Source: RGIG3009 sp964470515
GTDB lineage: Bacteria; Bacillota; Clostridia; Oscillospirales; Acutalibacteraceae
Assembly (NCBI GenBank): GCA_964470515.1
Contig: CAYYDD010000001.1
Coordinates: 1 to 64,000 of the forward strand
Length of the DNA: 64,000 bases
Direction of reading: 5' to 3'
Made by a program: the position numbers and the translations under genes. Under the pieces are notes generated by a model that had not been told where the DNA came from, ran no database searches, and was given only the letters and a program-made list of their open reading frames with translations. Positions 41,330-50,563 of the stretch are shown in pieces; position 1 is the first letter of the stretch; every line of letters begins with the position of its first letter.

Positions 41330-43765
41330 TCACAGTTTCGTGAGCTTGGCGAAGGTCGCCATAATTTTTTTGGTACCGACCTTGTCGAAGTCGATGGTCA
41401 GCAGCAGATCGTTGCCCATCGGCTGTACATTTTTAATACAACCGTTGCCGAACGTTTTATGGCTCACCATATCGCCCGATTGCCAGTTCCCGGCTGAGGA
41501 CGCGGGCTTGGCAGCCGAGGTCGAGATGCCGCCGCCCAGCTTTTCGCCGCCCGTTCTGGGGCGATAAGAGGGCGTGACGGGAGTATCGTCATAGCTTTGC
41601 TGATAGTCGCTGTCACGGCGGAAGCCGTACGACGAAGCTCCATACGAGCTGTACGAGGTGCGTGCCTGCTCGTGCGTCTCCAGCAGTGCGGGGGGGAGCT
41701 CCTGCAAAAAGCGGGAGGGACGGTTGCGGGTGGTGGAGCCGTACAGCATACGGCTGCGCGCGCAAGAGATGTAGAGTTCCTGCTTGGCGCGGGTGATCGC
41801 CACATAGCACAAACGGCGATCCTCCTCCAGCTCCTCAGGGTTGAACATCGTTTGCATACTGGGGAAGATGTTATCCTCAAAGCCCGGCAGGAACACCACC
41901 GGGAACTCCAGACCCTTGGCGGCGTGCATCGTCATCAGCACCAGCGCGTCGGCATCGGCGTCGTAGTTATCGACGTCCGTCATCAACGCGTTTTCCTCCA
42001 AAAATCCCGACAGCTGCGGGAGATCTTCCTCGCAGCTTTCCTCGTAGGTGCGGATGGAGGAGGCTAATTCGTTTAAGTTATTGACGCGCTCCACCTCGGT
42101 GGGGCCGGCCATCTGCCACATCGCTAAGTAACCGGTTTTCTCCAGCATCGACATATACAGCATATGTAGGGAGATATCCTCATTGTTCAGCTGTGAGCGA
42201 AGCTCCTCCATCATTCGGATGAATTCCAGAATACGCGCGGATGCACGGCTGAGCGCGGCGTATTCGTCGGCGTGAGACAACACCTCATACAGCGACACGC
42301 CCTGCTCCTCCGCCAACGCGGCGGCCTTGTCCAACGTGGTATCGCCGATGCCGCGTTTAGGCTCGTTGATGATACGGCGTAGGCTGACGGTATCGTCCGG
42401 GTTGTTCAGCACACGCAGATAGGCGGTCGCGTCGCGTACCTCCTTGGTATCATTAAAGCGGTGACCGCCCAGAATACGGTAGGGGATACCGCTTTTCACC
42501 AGCGAACGCTCGATGGCGTTGGACTGCGCATTGGCGCGGTACAGCACCGCCATATCGCGGTACTTAGCACCCTCAGCCACCTTATCCAGCACTGTACGGG
42601 CGATAAAACGGCCTTCCTCATCCTCGTTTTCCAGCGTATGGAACTGAATCGGCTCGCCCTTGCCGTTTTGCGTCCATAGCGTTTTGGATTTACGGTTAAG
42701 GTTTTTCGCGATCACGGCGTTGGCGGCATCCAGAATGTTCTGGGTGGAGCGGTAGTTCTGCTCCAGACGGACGACAGTGCAGGGAGAAAACTGCTTTTCA
42801 AAATTCAGAATATTTTCAATCGTCGCACCGCGGAATTTATAGATGCTCTGGTCATCGTCACCCACCACGCAAAGGTTACGGCTCTTTTCGGCCAGGAGGC
42901 TGACGAAGCGGTATTGCGCGTGGTTGGTATCCTGATACTCGTCAATCATCAGGTAGCGGAAACGGGTTTGGTATTTCTGCAATACGGCAGGTTCGGTCTC
43001 AAACAGCTCTACCGTGCGGGTCAGCAGATCGTCAAAATCCATCGCGTCGGCTTCCAGCAGACGCTTTTGGTAGAGTTTATAGCACTCGGCGATCTTTTTC
43101 AGACGGAAATCGTTGCCTGCCTGCACGGCAAATTCCTCGGGGGAAAGCAGACTGTCCTTTGCGCGGCTGATCTCGTTCAGGATCGCCTTGCAGCCCAGAT
43201 GCTTTTCGTCAATGTTCAGTGCTTTCATACATTCCTTCATCAGACGGCGGCTGTCATCGGTATCGTAGATGGTGAAGTGCGAGGAATAGCCGAGTGCGCC
43301 GCCGTCCTGCCTCAGCACGCGCGCGCAGAAGGCATGGAACGTGCCTGCCATGACCTGACGGCCGTCCTCGCCGAGCATTGCCTCCAGACGATCCTTCAGC
43401 TCACCGGCGGCCTTATTGGTAAAGGTGATGGCGAGAATGCGCCACGCGGGGCACGGGTCAACACCGCACAGCGCGTCGATACGGCCATCGGCCGGGAGCT
43501 CGCCGTCGGCACAGCGGCGCAGGGTGTCCAACGCATCGTCCGATATGAACGGCGGGATCACGCTGCTGTGATACGCACTGCCGAAACGCACCAGATTGGC
43601 AATGCGGTTGACCAACACCGTGGTCTTACCACTGCCGGCACCGGCTAAGATCAGTACCGGGCCTTCGGTGCAAAATACCGCTTCGCGCTGCGGCGCGTTC
43701 ATACGGGAAAACACACGCTCCAGCACGCGGCGGCGCAGGGATAGGTACGTTTCGGTATCCATCAT
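41330..43765 (-). CDS. pcrA: ATP-dependent DNA helicase PcrA/UvrD
   Basis: 811 aa from the ATG at 43765, chosen for GGAGG seven bases upstream; the frame extends further but through a terminator. A superfamily 1A 3'-5' helicase for repair and for removing proteins from DNA. LILAGAGSGKTTVLVNRI (Walker A), DEYQDTN (motif II), VGDDDQSIYKFRGA (III), VRLEQNYRSTQNIL (IV) and MTMHAAKGLEFPVVFLPG (V) are all present. The C-terminal 60 residues form the Tudor-like RNA polymerase-binding module (GDMVSHKTFGNG). Full length and intact. Confidence 0.95.
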   Translation of the reverse strand: MMDTETYLSLRRRVLERVFSRMNAPQREAVFCTEGPVLILAGAGSGKTTVLVNRIANLVRFGSAYHSSVIPPFISDDALDTLRRCADGELPADGRIDALCGVDPCPAWRILAITFTNKAAGELKDRLEAMLGEDGRQVMAGTFHAFCARVLRQDGGALGYSSHFTIYDTDDSRRLMKECMKALNIDEKHLGCKAILNEISRAKDSLLSPEEFAVQAGNDFRLKKIAECYKLYQKRLLEADAMDFDDLLTRTVELFETEPAVLQKYQTRFRYLMIDEYQDTNHAQYRFVSLLAEKSRNLCVVGDDDQSIYKFRGATIENILNFEKQFSPCTVVRLEQNYRSTQNILDAANAVIAKNLNRKSKTLWTQNGKGEPIQFHTLENEDEEGRFIARTVLDKVAEGAKYRDMAVLYRANAQSNAIERSLVKSGIPYRILGGHRFNDTKEVRDATAYLRVLNNPDDTVSLRRIINEPKRGIGDTTLDKAAALAEEQGVSLYEVLSHADEYAALSRASARILEFIRMMEELRSQLNNEDISLHMLYMSMLEKTGYLAMWQMAGPTEVERVNNLNELASSIRTYEESCEEDLPQLSGFLEENALMTDVDNYDADADALVLMTMHAAKGLEFPVVFLPGFEDNIFPSMQTMFNPEELEEDRRLCYVAITRAKQELYISCARSRMLYGSTTRNRPSRFLQELPPALLETHEQARTSYSSYGASSYGFRRDSDYQQSYDDTPVTPSYRPRTGGEKLGGGISTSAAKPASSAGNWQSGDMVSHKTFGNGCIKNVQPMGNDLLLTIDFDKVGTKKIMATFAKLTKL

Positions 43766-43777
43766 AATACATCCTCC

Positions 43778-43811
43778 AAAAAATAAGGGCGGGGTTGCTT
43801 CCCCGCCCTTG
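43778..43811 (-). terminator. Terminator after oadB
   Basis: AAGGGCGGGG and CCCCGCCCTT (loop six bases) followed on the minus strand by TTATTTTTT. It lies between oadB and the pcrA start. Confidence 0.85.
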
Positions 43812-43823
43812 AAAACATTACGA

Positions 43824-45119
43824 TCAGCCGAACAAGGTGAGCAGAACACCGGCTGCGACAGCCGAGCCGATAACACCCGCCACGTTCGGACCCATCGCGT
43901 GCATCAGCAGGAAGTTGTTTGGGTTTTCTTTCTGGCCTTCCTTTTGTGCCACGCGTGCCGCCATCGGGACAGCCGACACACCTGCCGAGCCGATGAGCGG
44001 ATTGACCTTACCGCCGGTAACGGCATACATCACCTTGCCGAGCAGCACGCCTCCGGCGGTGCCCATCGCGAAAGCAATAAGGCCGAGGCAGATAATGAGC
44101 AGCGTTTTGGCTTGCAGGAACGTGTGTGCGTTAGCGGTAGCACCTACGGTGATACCCAGCACGATGGTGATGATATTCATCAGCTCGTTCTGAGCCGTCT
44201 TGGTCAGGCGCTCCACCGCACCGCTTTCGCGGAACAGGTTACCCAGCATCAGCATACCGATCAGCGGAGCGGCACTGGGGAGTAGCAACACGCAGATCGC
44301 CGTCACAAAGATAGGGAAGAGAATCTTCTCAGTCTTGGAGACGGTACGCAGCTGCGTCATCACCACGGAACGCTCTTTCTTGGTGGTCAGCGCACGCATA
44401 AGGGGCGGCTGAATGATCGGCACCAGAGCCATATATGAATACGCCGCCACGGCGATGGCTCCCAGCAGATGCGGTGCCAGCTTCGAGGCCAGATAAATAG
44501 CGGTTGGACCGTCGGCACCGCCGATGATGGCGATAGAGGCGGCTTCCTGCTCGGTGAACAGGATGTTCCAGTCCTCGGCGAAGGGGAGAAGTCCCAGCGC
44601 ACGGGCACCGAAGAAGGTGACGAAGATACCAAGCTGTGCCGCCGCGCCGAGCAAAAAGCTCTTGGGGTTGGACAGCAGCGGGCCGAAGTCCGTCATACAA
44701 CCGATGCCGAGGAAGATCAGCGGAGGGTAGATACCGAACTTGATGCCCTGATACAGATACCAGAACAGACCACCCTGCTCGAAGTGTTGCCAGTACAGCA
44801 CCCCGTTGACATCCTCGAAGATCGGGTAGTTCTGCACGATGATACCCTGCGCGTATTTCTCCAGCTCCTCCGCTGTCAGCGGAATGAGCGAGTTCTGCTG
44901 TGGATCCATAATACCGGCGAGCGGCAGGTTGACCAGCAACATACCGAACGCGATGGGGAGCAACAACAGCGGTTCGTACTGCTTTTTGATCGCCAGATAC
45001 ATCAGTACGCAGGCGATACCGATCATAATCAGGTTTTTCCAACCGCCGTTCTCAAAATTCAACAGCTGTTTAAAACCGGATTCTTCCCAAATTTGGACAA
45101 TAGCTTCCCACACGCTCAT
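43824..45119 (-). CDS. oadB: Sodium-pumping decarboxylase beta subunit (OadB/MmdB/GcdB)
   Basis: 431 aa, about nine membrane helices. Carries out the carboxybiotin decarboxylation that pumps Na+ out. GCMTDFGPLLSNP has D144; GGADGPTAIYLASKLAP has D203, the key Na+-coupling aspartate of K. pneumoniae OadB at the same number. NPLIGSAGVSAVPMAARVAQ near residue 375 provides another conserved acid/Ser region. The soluble partners (carboxyltransferase and biotin carrier) are not here but at 10.9-14.0 kb. It follows oadG by 15 bases on the minus strand. Confidence 0.95.
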   Translation of the reverse strand: MSVWEAIVQIWEESGFKQLLNFENGGWKNLIMIGIACVLMYLAIKKQYEPLLLLPIAFGMLLVNLPLAGIMDPQQNSLIPLTAEELEKYAQGIIVQNYPIFEDVNGVLYWQHFEQGGLFWYLYQGIKFGIYPPLIFLGIGCMTDFGPLLSNPKSFLLGAAAQLGIFVTFFGARALGLLPFAEDWNILFTEQEAASIAIIGGADGPTAIYLASKLAPHLLGAIAVAAYSYMALVPIIQPPLMRALTTKKERSVVMTQLRTVSKTEKILFPIFVTAICVLLLPSAAPLIGMLMLGNLFRESGAVERLTKTAQNELMNIITIVLGITVGATANAHTFLQAKTLLIICLGLIAFAMGTAGGVLLGKVMYAVTGGKVNPLIGSAGVSAVPMAARVAQKEGQKENPNNFLLMHAMGPNVAGVIGSAVAAGVLLTLFG

Positions 45120-45134
45120 AATTGACTCCTGTTC

Positions 45135-45509
45135 TTAGAACGGTTGCGTGTTTTCGGCGATACCGGCGGCGGCCCAGATAGGGCGCATACCCTGCGAACG
45201 GGTGGCACTGATGCGGCGCACTGCGTAACGGGTCGTACCGTCCGACATAGCGGCCACAGCCGCAGCGATAACGGCGACGATCTCTTCGGGAACACCGTCC
45301 TCCACGACGGGAGTGGCGACAGGAGCCGCAGAAACCGCAGGGGCAGCCACAGGTGCGGGAGTGCGGGAGCCGGAACCGGCAACCTTGCCGAACAGCCAGA
45401 AGATGAAGGTGAGGATCAGCAGAACGCCGAACACCACCACCAGGCCGATCAGCACCGTCATTCCGGCGTTGCCCAGCAGATTTTCAGTTTGCAGCAACAA
45501 AGTCGACAT
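45135..45509 (-). CDS. oadG: Sodium-pumping decarboxylase gamma subunit (OadG family)
   Basis: 124 aa from the ATG at 45509, with GAGG nine bases upstream; earlier in-frame starts lack a ribosome site. One membrane helix (about 17-42, MTVLIGLVVVFGVLLILTFIFWLFG) and an Ala/Pro linker lead to a C-terminal segment ending RSQGMRPIWAAAGIAENTQPF. The middle (VPEEIVAVIAAAVAAMSDGTTRYAVRRI) is the OadG consensus. Gamma subunits join the beta subunit to the soluble alpha. It is the first gene of the oadG-oadB unit. Confidence 0.88.
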   Translation of the reverse strand: MSTLLLQTENLLGNAGMTVLIGLVVVFGVLLILTFIFWLFGKVAGSGSRTPAPVAAPAVSAAPVATPVVEDGVPEEIVAVIAAAVAAMSDGTTRYAVRRISATRSQGMRPIWAAAGIAENTQPF

Positions 45510-45536
45510 AGTGAAAAACCTCGTTTCTTTTGCTAC

Positions 45537-45562
45537 GTGAGACGGCGAAACGCCGTTCTCAC
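45537..45562 (-). promoter_or_regulatory. Hairpin in the oadG leader
   Basis: GTGAGACGGCG and CGCCGTTCTCAC pair over 11 bases with one bulge and a 3-base loop, between promoter and ribosome site. No U run follows, so a regulatory or stabilising role is possible. Confidence 0.45.
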
Positions 45563-45585
45563 CCATAATAGTTAAAGTTATATAT

Positions 45586-45614
45586 AGTATATCTCAAATG
45601 ACCTTTTTTTGCAA
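45586..45614 (-). promoter_or_regulatory. Promoter of oadG-oadB
   Basis: Minus-strand TTGCAA (45609-45614), 17 bases, TATACT (45586-45591). It is back to back with the apgM promoter. Confidence 0.75.
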
Positions 45615-45654
45615 TGTTTATGTTAAAAAAATCCCGTATTTTTCGCCGAAAAAA

Positions 45655-45683
45655 TTGAAATTCCGAACGGTATCTGTTATAAT
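45655..45683 (+). promoter_or_regulatory. Promoter of apgM
   Basis: TTGAAA (45655-45660), 17 bases, TATAAT (45678-45683), eight bases before the ribosome site. Confidence 0.85.
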
Positions 45684-45705
45684 ATTCCCCAAAGGAGCGA
45701 TCTCT

Positions 45706-46923
45706 ATGAAGTATGTGGTTTTATTATGTGACGGTATGGCGGATCTCCCGTGTGAGGCATTGCAGGGGAAAACGCCGATGGAAGCGGCCGATAAGCCGTG
45801 TATGGACGCGCTGGCGGCGTGCTCCGAGCTGGGTATGGCGTACACCGTGCCGGAGGGATTGTCTCCCGGTAGCGATGTGGCCAATCTGTCGGTGCTCGGT
45901 TACCGCCCGCAGGAATGCTATACCGGCCGGTCACCGCTGGAGGCGGCGAACATCGGTATCGACCTGACGGATGACGACGTGGCCATCCGCTGCAATCTGG
46001 TGACGCTGTCCGACGAAGAGGAGTATGCCTCCAAAACGATGGTGGATTACTGTGCCGGCGATATCCACACCTCCGAGGCGGATGAGATCATCCGCTCGGT
46101 GCAGGAATCGCTCGGCGGCGGAGAATTTGATTTCTATACCGGTACGGCATACCGTCATTGCCTGGTGTGGCACGGCGGCAAGACCGCCATCGGTAAGCTG
46201 ACACCGCCGCACGATATTTCCGGGCAGGTGGTTGGCGATCATCTGCCGAGCCATCCCGATGCACAGCCGCTTTTGGAGCTGATGAAAAAGAGCGAGGAGA
46301 TCTTAAAGGATCACCCGGTCAATCAAAAGCGCCGTGCGGCGGGGCGGAATCCTGCCTCCTCGGTATGGCTGTGGGGTCACGGCAAGCGGCCGCAGCTGCA
46401 AAACTTCACCGAGCGTTTCGGCGTGAAGGGTGCCATGGTCTCCGCCGTTGACCTGCTCAAGGGCATTGCCCGTCTGGGCGGGATGCGGCTGTGCGAGGTT
46501 GAAGGTGCCACCGGCTATCTGGATACGAACTTTGCCGGCAAGCGTAATGCAGCGATCACCGCACTGCGCGAGGGCTGCGATATGGTGTACATCCATCTGG
46601 AAGCACCCGACGAGTGCGGTCATCGCGGTGAGGTGCAGAACAAGGTGCGCTCCATTGAGGAGATCGACCGTCAGGTGTTGGCACCGCTGATGGAGGCGAT
46701 GAAGGGTATTGACGAGGTGTCGCTGCTTATTATGCCCGACCATCCCACCCCGCTGTCCACCAAGACCCATTCGTCTGCGCCCGTGCCGTATCTCCTGTAT
46801 CGCAGTATTGGCGTGGAAAACGCCTCGAATGCTGCGCGTTTTACCGAAGCCACCGCCGCTGCGACCGGCAATGTTACACCGGCCGCGTCTGATCTGATGG
46901 ATCGTCTGCTGTCAGTGAAATAA
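45706..46923 (+). CDS. apgM: Cofactor-independent phosphoglycerate mutase (ApgM family)
   Basis: 405 aa from the ATG at 45706, with AAAGGAG upstream; the open frame upstream is not protein-like. Interconverts 3- and 2-phosphoglycerate without 2,3-bisphosphoglycerate. The alkaline-phosphatase-like metal sites are visible: VVLLCDGMADLP near the start, SPGSDVANLSVLGYRP with the likely nucleophile serine, and HLEAPDECGHRGEV and MPDHPTP near the end. The archaeal-type ApgM family is common in anaerobic bacteria. It stands alone with its own promoter and terminator. Confidence 0.93.
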   Translation: MKYVVLLCDGMADLPCEALQGKTPMEAADKPCMDALAACSELGMAYTVPEGLSPGSDVANLSVLGYRPQECYTGRSPLEAANIGIDLTDDDVAIRCNLVTLSDEEEYASKTMVDYCAGDIHTSEADEIIRSVQESLGGGEFDFYTGTAYRHCLVWHGGKTAIGKLTPPHDISGQVVGDHLPSHPDAQPLLELMKKSEEILKDHPVNQKRRAAGRNPASSVWLWGHGKRPQLQNFTERFGVKGAMVSAVDLLKGIARLGGMRLCEVEGATGYLDTNFAGKRNAAITALREGCDMVYIHLEAPDECGHRGEVQNKVRSIEEIDRQVLAPLMEAMKGIDEVSLLIMPDHPTPLSTKTHSSAPVPYLLYRSIGVENASNAARFTEATAAATGNVTPAASDLMDRLLSVK

Positions 46924-46942
46924 ACGGACAATCGAGAAAACG

Positions 46943-46980
46943 AAGCCCCGTTGGGTACCGTACGGTACCCAACGGGGCTT
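46943..46980. terminator. Perfect 38-base palindromic terminator
   Basis: AAGCCCCGTTGGGTACCG and its exact complement meet at GTAC with no spacer. Convergent genes apgM and hydA end on either side. On the plus strand TTTTGG follows; on the minus strand TTCGTTTTC. Confidence 0.85.
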
Positions 46981-46993
46981 TTGGTTGCTTATA

Positions 46994-48739
46994 TCACTTA
47001 AACTTCTTGCGAGCGACGTAGGTGGTGTGCAGGCAATGATGTGCCTTGTGACCGCCGATACCGTCGTCGAAGAACTCCTCGTACAGCTTCTTCACCACGG
47101 GGGACTCGTGCGACTTGCGCAGGGTCATACCCGCATCCTGATCGTACAGAGCCTTGGCACGCAGAGCCTTTAGATCGGTGAAGTTACGCACAGAGGCCGG
47201 CTGGATGGGCTGGCCGCCGCCGTTGATGCAGCCGCCGGGGCAGCACATAATTTCCACGAAATGCCACGGAGCAGTGCCGCTCTTGATCGCATCCATCACA
47301 TAGTTGGCACTGGCGATGCCGCTGGCCACAGCGACCTTGATCTCCATACCGTTGATCGTGTAGGCGGCTTCCTTCAGGCCGTCCATACCGCGGACCTCGT
47401 GGAAGTCGACAGCCTCGTTGCTCTTGCCGGTCAGCCAATCGTTCGCGGTACGCAGGGCAGCTTCCATAACACCGCCGGTTGCACCGAAGATGACGGCGGC
47501 ACCGGTATCCTCGCCCAGAGGTGCGTCAAACTCCTCGTTGGGCAACAGGTCGAATTTGAGACCCGCGCGGTCGATCATACGAGCCAGCTCGCGCGTGGTG
47601 AGAACCGCATCGACATCCGGCACACCGGCAGCGTTCTCATCGGCGCGGCCGATCTCGAACTTTTTGGCGGTGCATGGCATCACCGACACGTGATAGATGT
47701 CCTTCGCGTCGATACCCATCTTCTGAGCGTAGTAGGTCTTGATGACCGCGCCGGTCATCTGCTGGGGCGATTTGCAGGAGGACAGATGATCCAGCTGATC
47801 CGGATAGTAGTACTCCGCAAACTTGACCCAACCGGGCGAGCAGGAGGTGATCATCGGCAGGACGCCCTTGTTCTGGACGCGCTGCACGAACTCGTTCGCC
47901 TCTTCCACGATGGTGAGGTCGGCACCGAAGTCGGTGTCGAACACCTTGTCGAAGCCCAGACGGCGCAGAGCGGCAACCATCTTGCCCTCCACGTTGGTGC
48001 CGACGGGCATACCGAAGCACTCGCCCAGCGTTGCGCGGATGGAGGGAGCCGTGCTGACGACCACGTGCTTGTTCGGATCGGCCAGCGCAGCCCACACATC
48101 GGCGGTGCTGTCGTTATCGGTCAGAGCACCGGTGGGGCAGACCACGACGCACTGGCCACAGGATACGCAGGGAACGTCGGACAGCGGCTTCTCAAACGCG
48201 CAGGCAATGTGAGTGTCAATACCGCGGTCGTTCGCGCCGATGACCGACACGAACTGCTGCCGGCAGGCGGCCACGCAGCGGCGGCACAGAATACATTTGT
48301 TGTTGTCGCGCACCAGATGGGGGACAGAGGTATCCGGCTCGTACACCGGCTTATCACCGTCGTACTTCCCGCTGTCTTCAACACCGTAATCCTTGCACAT
48401 CTTCTGCAGCTCGCAGTCGCCCGAACGCACGCAGGACAGACATTTCTTATCGTGCGTGGAGAGGATCATCTCCAGTGTGGTCTTGCGCGCCTTCTGTACG
48501 GCAGCAGTGTTGGTCTTGATCTCCATACCCTCGGCAACGGGGTACACGCAGGCGGTGACCAGACCGCGGGCACCGGTGGCTTCTACTATGCAAATACGGC
48601 AGGCACCGATCTCATTGATATCCTTCAGGTAGCACAGTGTGGGAATCTCCACACCGGCGGCGCGGGCAGCCTCCAGAATGGTGGAGCCCTTCGGAACACT
48701 AACGGCGATGCCGTTGATTTTGACATTGACCATATCCAT
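46994..48739 (-). CDS. hydA: NADH-linked [FeFe] hydrogenase large subunit
   Basis: 581 aa from the ATG at 48739, because GGAAGGAG is nine bases away; the ATG at 48748 abuts that site. An N-terminal [2Fe-2S] domain has C36, C47, C50 and C64. A His/Cys3 [4Fe-4S] site (HDKKCLSCVRSGDC) and two ferredoxin clusters (CILCRRCVAAC, CVSCGQCVVVC) follow. The H-cluster motifs are TSCSPGW (C300), MPCTAKK (C356) and MCCPGGCINGGGQ (C500, C504). With HydB and a NuoE protein it would form a trimeric hydrogenase that makes or uses H2 with NAD(H) and probably ferredoxin. Confidence 0.94.
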   Translation of the reverse strand: MDMVNVKINGIAVSVPKGSTILEAARAAGVEIPTLCYLKDINEIGACRICIVEATGARGLVTACVYPVAEGMEIKTNTAAVQKARKTTLEMILSTHDKKCLSCVRSGDCELQKMCKDYGVEDSGKYDGDKPVYEPDTSVPHLVRDNNKCILCRRCVAACRQQFVSVIGANDRGIDTHIACAFEKPLSDVPCVSCGQCVVVCPTGALTDNDSTADVWAALADPNKHVVVSTAPSIRATLGECFGMPVGTNVEGKMVAALRRLGFDKVFDTDFGADLTIVEEANEFVQRVQNKGVLPMITSCSPGWVKFAEYYYPDQLDHLSSCKSPQQMTGAVIKTYYAQKMGIDAKDIYHVSVMPCTAKKFEIGRADENAAGVPDVDAVLTTRELARMIDRAGLKFDLLPNEEFDAPLGEDTGAAVIFGATGGVMEAALRTANDWLTGKSNEAVDFHEVRGMDGLKEAAYTINGMEIKVAVASGIASANYVMDAIKSGTAPWHFVEIMCCPGGCINGGGQPIQPASVRNFTDLKALRAKALYDQDAGMTLRKSHESPVVKKLYEEFFDDGIGGHKAHHCLHTTYVARKKFK

Positions 48740-48756
48740 AATTGGCATCTCCTTCC

Positions 48757-50547
48757 TTATTTCTTCACGATAGCGCCAAACTTACAGGTATCCATACAGA
48801 CACCGCACTTGATGCACTTATCTTGATCGATGATGTGGACTTCCTTGACAGCACCCTGAATAGCACCGACCGGGCACTTGCGGGCGCAGGCGGTACAGCC
48901 CTTGCACTTATCAACAATGACCTCGTAGTGCATCAGCGACTTGCAGACACCGGCGGGGCACTTCTTGTCCACCACGTGAGCGATGTACTCATCGCGGAAG
49001 AAACGCAGGGTGGAGAGGACGGGGTTCGGAGCCGTCTGGCCCAGACCGCACAGCGAATTCTGCTTGATGTAGTTGCAGAGCTCTTCCAGCTCGTCGATAT
49101 CCTCCAGCGTGCCCTTGCCCTCGGTGATCTTCTCGAGCTTCTCGAGCAGACGCTTGGTACCGATACGGCAGGGGGTACACTTGCCGCAGGACTCGTCGAC
49201 GGTGAATTCCAGGAAGAACTTCGCCATATCCACCATACAGGTGTCCTCGTCCATAACGATCAGACCGCCGGAGCCCATCATACAGCCGATGGCGATGAGG
49301 TTGTCGTAATCGACGGGCGTGTCGATAAGGGAGGCGGGGATACAGCCGCCGGACGGGCCGCCGGTCTGTGCCGCCTTAAAGGTCTTGCCGTTCGGAATAC
49401 CGCCGCCGATCTCCTCGACGATCTCGCGCAGGGTGGTACCCATCGGGATCTCGACCAGACCGGTGTGCTTGATCTTGCCGCCCAGAGCGAACACCTTGGT
49501 GCCCTTGGATTTCTCGGTACCCATCGAAGCAAACCAATCCGCACCCCGCAGGATGATCTGCGGGATGTTGGCAAAGGTTTCCACGTTGTTTTCCACGGTG
49601 GGGCAGCCGTACAGACCCTTGACCGCCGGATACGGAGGACGGGGACGCGGCTCACCGCGGTTGCCTTCGATGGAGGTCATCAGCGCCGTTTCCTCACCGC
49701 ACACGAACGCACCGGCACCCAGACGGATCTCCATATCGAAATCAAAGCCGCTACCGAAGATATCCTTACCCAGCAGACCCTCTTTGCGCGCGTCGTCGAT
49801 GGCGATCTGCAGACGGCGAACGGCGATGGGGTACTCGGCACGGACGTACACGTAGCCCATGGTAGCACCGATGGCGTAACCGGCGATAGCCATTGCCTCG
49901 ATCAGGCAGTGCGGGTCGCCTTCCAGAACGGAGCGATCCATAAAGGCACCCGGGTCGCCTTCGTCGGCGTTACAAACAACGTACTTCTGCGGAGCCTGAT
50001 TGGGAGCAGTGAGCGCCCATTTGCGGCCGGTGGGGAAGCCACCGCCGCCACGGCCGCGCAGGCCGGAATCGGTGACGATCTGGATGACCTGCTCGGGGGT
50101 ATACTCGGTCAGGCACTTGGCCAGAGCCTGATAACCGTCGTTCGCAATGTATTCATCCAGCGATTCGGGATTGATGACACCGCAGTTGCGCAGTGCCACA
50201 CGAACCTGCTTTTTGTAGAAGTCCGTTTCATTCAGCGCTTTGATTTCGCCTTCCTTTTCCACGGTCTCATCATACAGCAGACGGGTTACGATACGACCCT
50301 TGAGCAGATGCTCGGAAACGATCTCGGGGATGTCCTCGACCTGCACGCAGGAATAGAAGCAACCCTCGGGATAGACGATCATGATCGGGCCCAGAGCGCA
50401 CAGACCGAAACAACCGGTGCGAACGACTTTGACTTCTTCCGTCAGGTCGTTGGCAGCGATCTCCTTTTCCAGAGTGTCGATAATAGCCTGGCTGTTGGAG
50501 GAAGTACAACCCGTACCGCCGCAAACCAGCACATGAGAACGATACAT
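48757..50547 (-). CDS. hydB: Hydrogenase NuoF-like flavin subunit
   Basis: 596 aa. A thioredoxin-like [2Fe-2S] domain at the N-terminus (C9, C14, C46, C50) is fused to the NuoF core. The core has the FMN/NADH segment GLRGRGGGGFPTGRKW and GAGAFVCGEETALMTSIEGNRGEPRPRPPYP, then the [4Fe-4S] motif ESCGKCTPCRIG. Two C-terminal ferredoxin clusters (CKGCTACARKC, CIKCGVCMDTC) end the protein. The subunit takes electrons from NADH and is the proposed bifurcation centre in related enzymes. It lies 17 bases upstream of hydA; AGGAGG precedes the ATG. Confidence 0.94.
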   Translation of the reverse strand: MYRSHVLVCGGTGCTSSNSQAIIDTLEKEIAANDLTEEVKVVRTGCFGLCALGPIMIVYPEGCFYSCVQVEDIPEIVSEHLLKGRIVTRLLYDETVEKEGEIKALNETDFYKKQVRVALRNCGVINPESLDEYIANDGYQALAKCLTEYTPEQVIQIVTDSGLRGRGGGGFPTGRKWALTAPNQAPQKYVVCNADEGDPGAFMDRSVLEGDPHCLIEAMAIAGYAIGATMGYVYVRAEYPIAVRRLQIAIDDARKEGLLGKDIFGSGFDFDMEIRLGAGAFVCGEETALMTSIEGNRGEPRPRPPYPAVKGLYGCPTVENNVETFANIPQIILRGADWFASMGTEKSKGTKVFALGGKIKHTGLVEIPMGTTLREIVEEIGGGIPNGKTFKAAQTGGPSGGCIPASLIDTPVDYDNLIAIGCMMGSGGLIVMDEDTCMVDMAKFFLEFTVDESCGKCTPCRIGTKRLLEKLEKITEGKGTLEDIDELEELCNYIKQNSLCGLGQTAPNPVLSTLRFFRDEYIAHVVDKKCPAGVCKSLMHYEVIVDKCKGCTACARKCPVGAIQGAVKEVHIIDQDKCIKCGVCMDTCKFGAIVKK

Positions 50548-50563
50548 TCTTTTTCCTCCTGTC

